A stretch of DNA of 10,640 nucleotides from the NCBI GenBank assembly GCA_025655635.1, contig JAHXIM010000348.1:1-10640 (forward strand), given 5' to 3'. A program made the position numbers and the translations under genes. Source of the stretch: a gamma proteobacterium symbiont of Lucinoma myriamae. GTDB lineage: Bacteria > Pseudomonadota > Gammaproteobacteria > GRL18. Of this stretch, positions 6,878 to 10,640 are shown piece by piece. The notes beneath the pieces were generated by a model, which saw nothing but the letters and a program-made list of their open reading frames with translations, had not been told where the DNA came from and did not search any database. Position 1 is the first letter of the stretch. Each line of letters starts with the position of its first letter.

Positions 6878-6951
6878 GCTGTCCCAAAGCAAAAGAAAAA
6901 TCAAAAAACAAGACATTACTTTTATTTTTTTTGCTCTTACTTTGGGACAGC
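6878..6951. repeat. Perfect 12-bp inverted repeat with A-rich/T-rich interior
   Basis: GCTGTCCCAAAG (6878-6889) and CTTTGGGACAGC (6940-6951) are perfect inverted copies. The 50-base interior is A-rich in its first half and T-rich in its second, so pairing can continue inward. It lies 63 bases after the nirD stop. It could end or stabilise the nirBD transcript, or be a small palindromic repeat of a family. The classic terminator form (stem then U-tract) is not present. The remaining bases to 7014 show nothing further. Confidence 0.65.
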
Positions 6952-7014
6952 GTGAGTCAACATAAAATGACAAAGGAGTGTTGGGTGGACTGGTACGTTT
7001 TAATCACTCATACT

Positions 7015-7326
7015 CTAACCTAAATCAATCAAAACCAGGCCACTCTCAACCTTCGCCATAAACACATTAGTACACCCTTCATCAGGCCCTAAAGCTTCAC
7101 CCGATTCAAGACTAATGGTCCAGTTATGTAAAGGACAAGTCACTTTTTTATCATGAACAATACCCTGAGAAAGTTGCCCTTGTTTATGTGGACAAGCATC
7201 TTTAACAGCAAAGACTTCATCATTCACCGTGCGAAATACTGCAATATTAAAGTCATTTGTTTTAATAACACGTGAACCCTGCTTAGGGATTTCTTCTAAC
7301 TGACCAACTTCTATCCAATTTGACAT
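7015..7326 (-). CDS. nirD: Nitrite reductase (NADH) small subunit, Rieske-type
   Basis: The 103-residue partner of NirB in cytoplasmic NADH-dependent nitrite reduction to ammonium. It has a single Rieske-like [2Fe-2S] domain with ligands C45 and H47 (CPHKQG) and C64 and H67 (CPLHNW), each in the usual context. Length matches bacterial NirD. All four ligands are present, unlike enterobacterial NirD in which they are lost, so this copy should bind a cluster and may carry electrons. The ATG follows AGGA at seven-base spacing and lies 51 bases after nirB, clearly in the same operon. A 414-base spacer with two inverted repeats separates it from nasA. Confidence 0.96.
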   Translation of the reverse strand: MSNWIEVGQLEEIPKQGSRVIKTNDFNIAVFRTVNDEVFAVKDACPHKQGQLSQGIVHDKKVTCPLHNWTISLESGEALGPDEGCTNVFMAKVESGLVLIDLG

Positions 7327-7377
7327 TTTCTTATCCTAAATTTCTTTTCGTAAAAGATGTTTCTAAACCTTCTCTTA

Positions 7378-9810
7378 CTATAGAGAGACGACTTTAATTG
7401 AAGCAAACTCATGAGGTGCTACACCACCAGTAGCACGTTCTTTCCAGGGATCAACCTGCGAGATTTTCTGTGCTTCAAGGAAACGTTTATTATAGTACTT
7501 ACGTTTTTCTTCATTTTTAACAATCATGTCTTCAATCTGACTAAAACCAATACGTTCAACCCATGGTGCTGTTCGTTCTAAATAATGAGCATCTTCACGA
7601 TAGTACTGAATAAAGGCACCACAGTATTCCATCACTTCTTCTGTTGCGACATTACATAACAAGTCTGTCGCTCTTACCTTAATACCACCGTTACCACCGA
7701 TATGTAATTCATACCCTGAATCAACACATACCACACCAAAATCTTTAATGGTTGCTTCAGCACAGTTTCTTGGACAACCGGAAACAGCCAGTTTAAACTT
7801 ATGAGGCATCCATGATGCCCAGGTTAATTCTTCCAGCTTAATGCCTAAAGCCGTTGAATCCTGAGTACCAAAACGACACCATTGTTTACCGACACAGGTT
7901 TTAACCGTACGCATTGCCTTACCATAGGCATGACCTGAAACCATTCCGGCATCATTTAAATCTTTCCAGATTTTTGGCAATACTTCTTTTTCAACACCAT
8001 ATAAACCAATACGCTGACCACCGGTTAAGTGCACATCTTTGATTTCATACTTTTCAGCTACATTAGCAATAGCACGTAACTCGTCCGGTGTAGTCATACC
8101 ACCCCACATTCTGGGGATCACCGAATATCTGCCATCTTTTTGAATATTCGCATGGGCTCTTTCATTAATGAAACGTGATTGCGGATCATCCTGTGCTTCA
8201 TTGTGCCATGCACTTTGTACATAGTAGTTTAAGGACATACGACAGGCTGGACAGCCGTCTTGTGTTTTCCAGTTCAGGCTGCGGCGAACATCATTTATTG
8301 ACGTTAACTTACGTTCACGAATTGCTTCTCTTACTTCTTCATGAGTGTGATCAGTACATTGACATATAGGTTTTGCTTCAGGTGTTTCATAATCACTACC
8401 CAAAGTTGATTCAAGAATCTGTTCTACCAATCCGGTACAAGAACCACATGATGCAGAGGCTTTAGTATGAGCACGCACTTCATCTAGGGTGAACAAACCT
8501 TCTGAAGTAATTGCCTGAACAATATCGCCCTTACAAACACCATTACAGCCACAGATTTCTGTATCATCAGACATAGTAAGAATGTGATCACCACCATGAC
8601 CTGAGTCACCCAGATGTGATTCACCAAATAACAGTTTGTCACGCATATCAGAAATATCCTGACCAGAGCGCATTAACTGGAAGTACCAGGCACCTTCTTT
8701 GGTATCACCGTATAACACAGCACCAATCAGTTTATTATCTTTTAATACTAATTTTTTGTATAAACCACTGGTAGCATCCTGCATGACCATTTCTTCTGTG
8801 CTTTCATCACCAATGAAGTCACCCGCAGAAAATAAATCAATACCGGTTACTTTAAGCTTTGTTGAGGTTACTGAACCTTCATATAAACCTATACCCATTT
8901 GTGCTAAATGATTCGCACAGACTTTTACCATTTCAAATAATGGCGCAACCAGTCCATAAGTATCACCTCGATGCTGTACACATTCACCCACTGAGTAAAT
9001 GCGCGGGTCATAAGTCTGCAAGGTATCATTAACGACAATACCACGTTCACAATGTAATCCTGCCTTCTGGGCCAGCTCGATATTAGGACGAATACCCACT
9101 GCCATCACGACCAGATCGGTTTCAATAGATGTACCATCGGCAAATTTAATACCACTGACCCGACCATTTCCGGTGATCTCAGCAGTCTGAGCTTCCATAC
9201 GAAAATCCATGCCCTTTTCTTGCAGAGAATTTTTCAGCATCTTGCCGGACACACTATCCATCTGACGTTCCATCAAGGTATCGACCAGATGGACTACGGT
9301 AACTTTCATACCATGCTGCATCATGCCATTAGCAGCTTCCAGACCCAGCAGACCACCGCCAATTACGGTAGCATGTTTATGATTTTTTGTGGCATCCAGC
9401 ATGATGTCCACATCGTTAATGTCTCGAAAAGCAATCACACCGTCTTTATCATGACCGGGAACAGGAATAATAAAGGGTTTAGAACCTGTGGCAATTAACA
9501 GACGATCATATTCTTCAACAGTACCATCTTCAGAAATCACTGTACGAGCGATACGATTAATTTCATTAACACGTTTACCAGCATGTAACTTAATATTATT
9601 TTCTTCATACCAGTCCATGGTATTGAGCATAATGTCATCAATGGTTTTCTCGCCTGCTAACACAGGAGATAGTAAAATCCGGTTGTAGTTACCATAAGGC
9701 TCATCACCAAAAACTGTAATGTCATACATATCAGGTGCTATCTTCAGCAACTCTTCAATAGTACGCATACCTGCCATACCATTACCGATCATCACTAGTT
9801 TTTCTTTCAT
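7378..9810 (-). CDS. nirB: Nitrite reductase (NADH) large subunit
   Basis: Cytoplasmic sirohaem enzyme that reduces nitrite to ammonium with six electrons from NADH. I choose the ATG at 9808-9810 (810 residues, MKEKLVMIGNGMAG) because GGAG lies six bases upstream; the longer GTG start at 9820-9822 has no binding site. Domains in order: FAD-binding GNGMAG (about 9-14), NAD-binding GGGLLG (about 151-156), a first [2Fe-2S] BFD-like domain (C420, C422, C455, C458), a second CxC/CxxC pair (C483, C485, C520, C523), then the ferredoxin-like and sirohaem/[4Fe-4S] domains with ligands C639, C645 (TCVGKQWC) and C679, C683 (CPRNC). It is close in length to B. subtilis NasD and complete. It is the first gene of the nitrate cluster, behind an NtrC/sigma-54-like control region. 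Confidence 0.97.
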   Translation of the reverse strand: MKEKLVMIGNGMAGMRTIEELLKIAPDMYDITVFGDEPYGNYNRILLSPVLAGEKTIDDIMLNTMDWYEENNIKLHAGKRVNEINRIARTVISEDGTVEEYDRLLIATGSKPFIIPVPGHDKDGVIAFRDINDVDIMLDATKNHKHATVIGGGLLGLEAANGMMQHGMKVTVVHLVDTLMERQMDSVSGKMLKNSLQEKGMDFRMEAQTAEITGNGRVSGIKFADGTSIETDLVVMAVGIRPNIELAQKAGLHCERGIVVNDTLQTYDPRIYSVGECVQHRGDTYGLVAPLFEMVKVCANHLAQMGIGLYEGSVTSTKLKVTGIDLFSAGDFIGDESTEEMVMQDATSGLYKKLVLKDNKLIGAVLYGDTKEGAWYFQLMRSGQDISDMRDKLLFGESHLGDSGHGGDHILTMSDDTEICGCNGVCKGDIVQAITSEGLFTLDEVRAHTKASASCGSCTGLVEQILESTLGSDYETPEAKPICQCTDHTHEEVREAIRERKLTSINDVRRSLNWKTQDGCPACRMSLNYYVQSAWHNEAQDDPQSRFINERAHANIQKDGRYSVIPRMWGGMTTPDELRAIANVAEKYEIKDVHLTGGQRIGLYGVEKEVLPKIWKDLNDAGMVSGHAYGKAMRTVKTCVGKQWCRFGTQDSTALGIKLEELTWASWMPHKFKLAVSGCPRNCAEATIKDFGVVCVDSGYELHIGGNGGIKVRATDLLCNVATEEVMEYCGAFIQYYREDAHYLERTAPWVERIGFSQIEDMIVKNEEKRKYYNKRFLEAQKISQVDPWKERATGGVAPHEFASIKVVSL

Positions 9811-9868
9811 ATCATGCTCCACTTTGTCTGTGTGAGGAAATTTAAATATATTTTATTAAGCATGTTCT

Positions 9869-9884
9869 AGCTAAAATCATGCCA
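9869..9884 (-). promoter_or_regulatory. Sigma-54 (-24/-12) promoter of nirB
   Basis: On the minus strand the site reads TGGCATGATTTTAGCT, against the consensus TGGCACG-N4-TTGCW. The essential GG and GC are both present with the required ten bases between them. The predicted start is near 9858, giving a leader of about 48 bases to the chosen nirB ATG. NtrC-like sites lie about 116-129 bases upstream of that start, where enhancer sites for sigma-54 promoters are expected. Confidence 0.65.
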
Positions 9885-9913
9885 CATTTAAATACTTTAA
9901 TTTTATTGTTGTT

Positions 9914-9926
9914 TTTCAAAAAGTTA
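9914..9926. promoter_or_regulatory. Possible IHF site between enhancer and promoter
   Basis: TTTCAAAAAGTTA fits WATCAANNNNTTR with one mismatch and lies in an AT-rich stretch about 62 bases upstream of the predicted start, between the NtrC-like sites and the -24/-12 promoter. This is where IHF bends DNA in many NtrC-dependent promoters. The motif is loose, so chance is possible. Confidence 0.35.
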
Positions 9927-9965
9927 AAGACCAATAAAAACAATGAAATATTATCTAACATATGA

Positions 9966-9995
9966 TGCACCAAAAATGCGCATCATTTTAGTGCA
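9966..9995. promoter_or_regulatory. Two overlapping NtrC-like binding sites
   Basis: Site one, plus strand 9966-9982, reads TGCACCAAAAATGCGCA and matches the NtrC consensus TGCACYAAAATGGTGCA at 14 of 17 positions. Site two, minus strand 9979-9995, reads TGCACTAAAATGATGCG and matches at 15 of 17. They share four bases, forming a 30-base imperfect palindrome. Together with the sigma-54 promoter this points to activation of nirBD by NtrC under nitrogen limitation. Confidence 0.65.
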
Positions 9996-10263
9996 TTAGT
10001 TAGACTAAGGAGAATAATGAGAAATCAATAATGGTGCAAATTTAAGAAATGTGATTATCAGTTAAGATAAAAAAATAGTAACTTAGAAGCGTGTATTTCT
10101 AAATAATGCTTGATGAGCATGGTCACTTATTTTTATGTTTGTAATAGATGCTTTGGGCTCAAGAGTGTAAGAGGTATATTAAGTATAAATACTATTGAAT
10201 TTAACAAACGATAGTAAAGGCCAAGGTCAATTTATCATCAAAAAGATTATGTATTACCACTGA
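9996..10263. other. AT-rich spacer, no gene seen
   Basis: About 270 bases without a convincing gene. The one notable item is a textbook plus-strand ribosome binding site (AAGGAG, 10008-10013) five bases before an ATG that opens only four codons and stop (10017-10031). It may be a remnant of a lost gene start or chance. I see no terminator hairpin or clear promoter here. Confidence 0.55.
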
Positions 10264-10578
10264 TCAATTTTCAGGTTTAAATAATTTAATCTGTGGTGAA
10301 TCAGTGCTGATCCCTTCGATTACACCTTTTGGGCTAATGCTTGTCACACCTGCACCAAATTCAGATAGACCGGCTTTTAGCCGAGAATTTTTGTCTAGTG
10401 TGACATCACATTCAAAATGCAGCATTCCAGAGCGAATAATAATATTTTGTCCTGATGACTGACTTACATGCCCGTGTACGATGGCATGAACACCAAGACG
10501 ATGCATATGAGTTACGCCTTTATGGTTTAAAATCGGATCAGTTTTTCGATATTTAGTCGACCCTGAAAAAAGACAATC
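10264..10578 (-). pseudogene. Metallophosphoesterase C-terminal remnant, 5'-truncated
   Basis: The reading frame from 10578 down to the TGA at 10264-10266 gives about 104 residues with no start codon until the ATG at 10504-10506 (80 residues from there). The segment LGVHAIVHGHV resembles the C-terminal Gly-His metal-binding motif of calcineurin-like phosphoesterases, followed by the β-rich end expected of such proteins. Residues just upstream of the ATG (KTDPILNHKGVTH) read like a natural continuation of the same protein. A TGA at 10579-10581 interrupts that frame, and the 60 bases to the window edge hold no recognisable upstream part in any frame. The other metal-binding motifs of the family are therefore missing. 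Most likely a decayed gene. A sequencing frameshift or an insertion just outside the window could also explain it. Family assignment is by pattern only. Confidence 0.5.
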
Positions 10579-10640
10579 TCAATGACACAATAGATTATCG
10601 TACAATATTGATTCTATTTTTATTGTTCATGATCATATTG

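Noticed and set aside
7378..9822. Longer nirB with a GTG start at 9820-9822 (four extra residues)
   Set aside because: No ribosome binding site lies before the GTG, while GGAG is ideally spaced before the ATG at 9808-9810, and the protein from that ATG begins as NirB proteins normally do.

Overview
The window comes from an AT-rich gammaproteobacterium. The ribosomal order rpsF-rpsR-rplI, a large one-piece NADH nitrite reductase (NirB) with its Rieske partner NirD, and an NtrC/sigma-54 type control region all fit that group. I cannot assign genus from this alone. Coding density is normal, but the spacers hold an unusual amount of inverted-repeat structure.

Left to right: (a) 1-606, plus strand, the C-terminal part of a histidine-kinase-like ATPase that runs in from the left edge; (b) 634-673, a bidirectional terminator; (c) 707-2180, minus strand, the rpsF-rpsR-rplI operon without priB, with a sigma-70 promoter, a structured leader, and repeated hairpins between rpsR and rplI; (d) 2472-9810, minus strand, a nitrate assimilation cluster read nirB, nirD, nasA, then a fused DmsB/DmsC-like electron-transfer and membrane-anchor gene; (e) 9811-10000, the nirB control region; (f) 10264-10578, minus strand, the tail end of a metallophosphoesterase gene that looks 5'-truncated.

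The nitrate cluster should carry nitrate to ammonium in the cytoplasm. NasA (molybdenum, one [4Fe-4S]) reduces nitrate to nitrite and NirBD reduces nitrite to ammonium with NADH. The unusual part is the electron source of NasA. Instead of a diaphorase or a BFD-type domain, the downstream gene encodes four [4Fe-4S] clusters joined to an eight-helix DmsC-type quinol-oxidising anchor. NasA has no Tat signal, and the charge pattern of the anchor places the iron-sulfur domain in the cytoplasm, opposite to E. coli DmsC. This suggests a quinol-driven, membrane-attached assimilatory nitrate reductase.

Upstream of nirB I can read two overlapping NtrC-like sites, an IHF-like site and a good -24/-12 promoter at correct spacings, so the cluster is probably switched on by nitrogen limitation. 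Between nirD and nasA lies a 414-base spacer with two large inverted repeats, one of which (6673-6851) has the form of a non-autonomous, MITE-like element. No nitrate transporter, nitrate sensor (NasR, NasST) or complete mobile element lies in the window.
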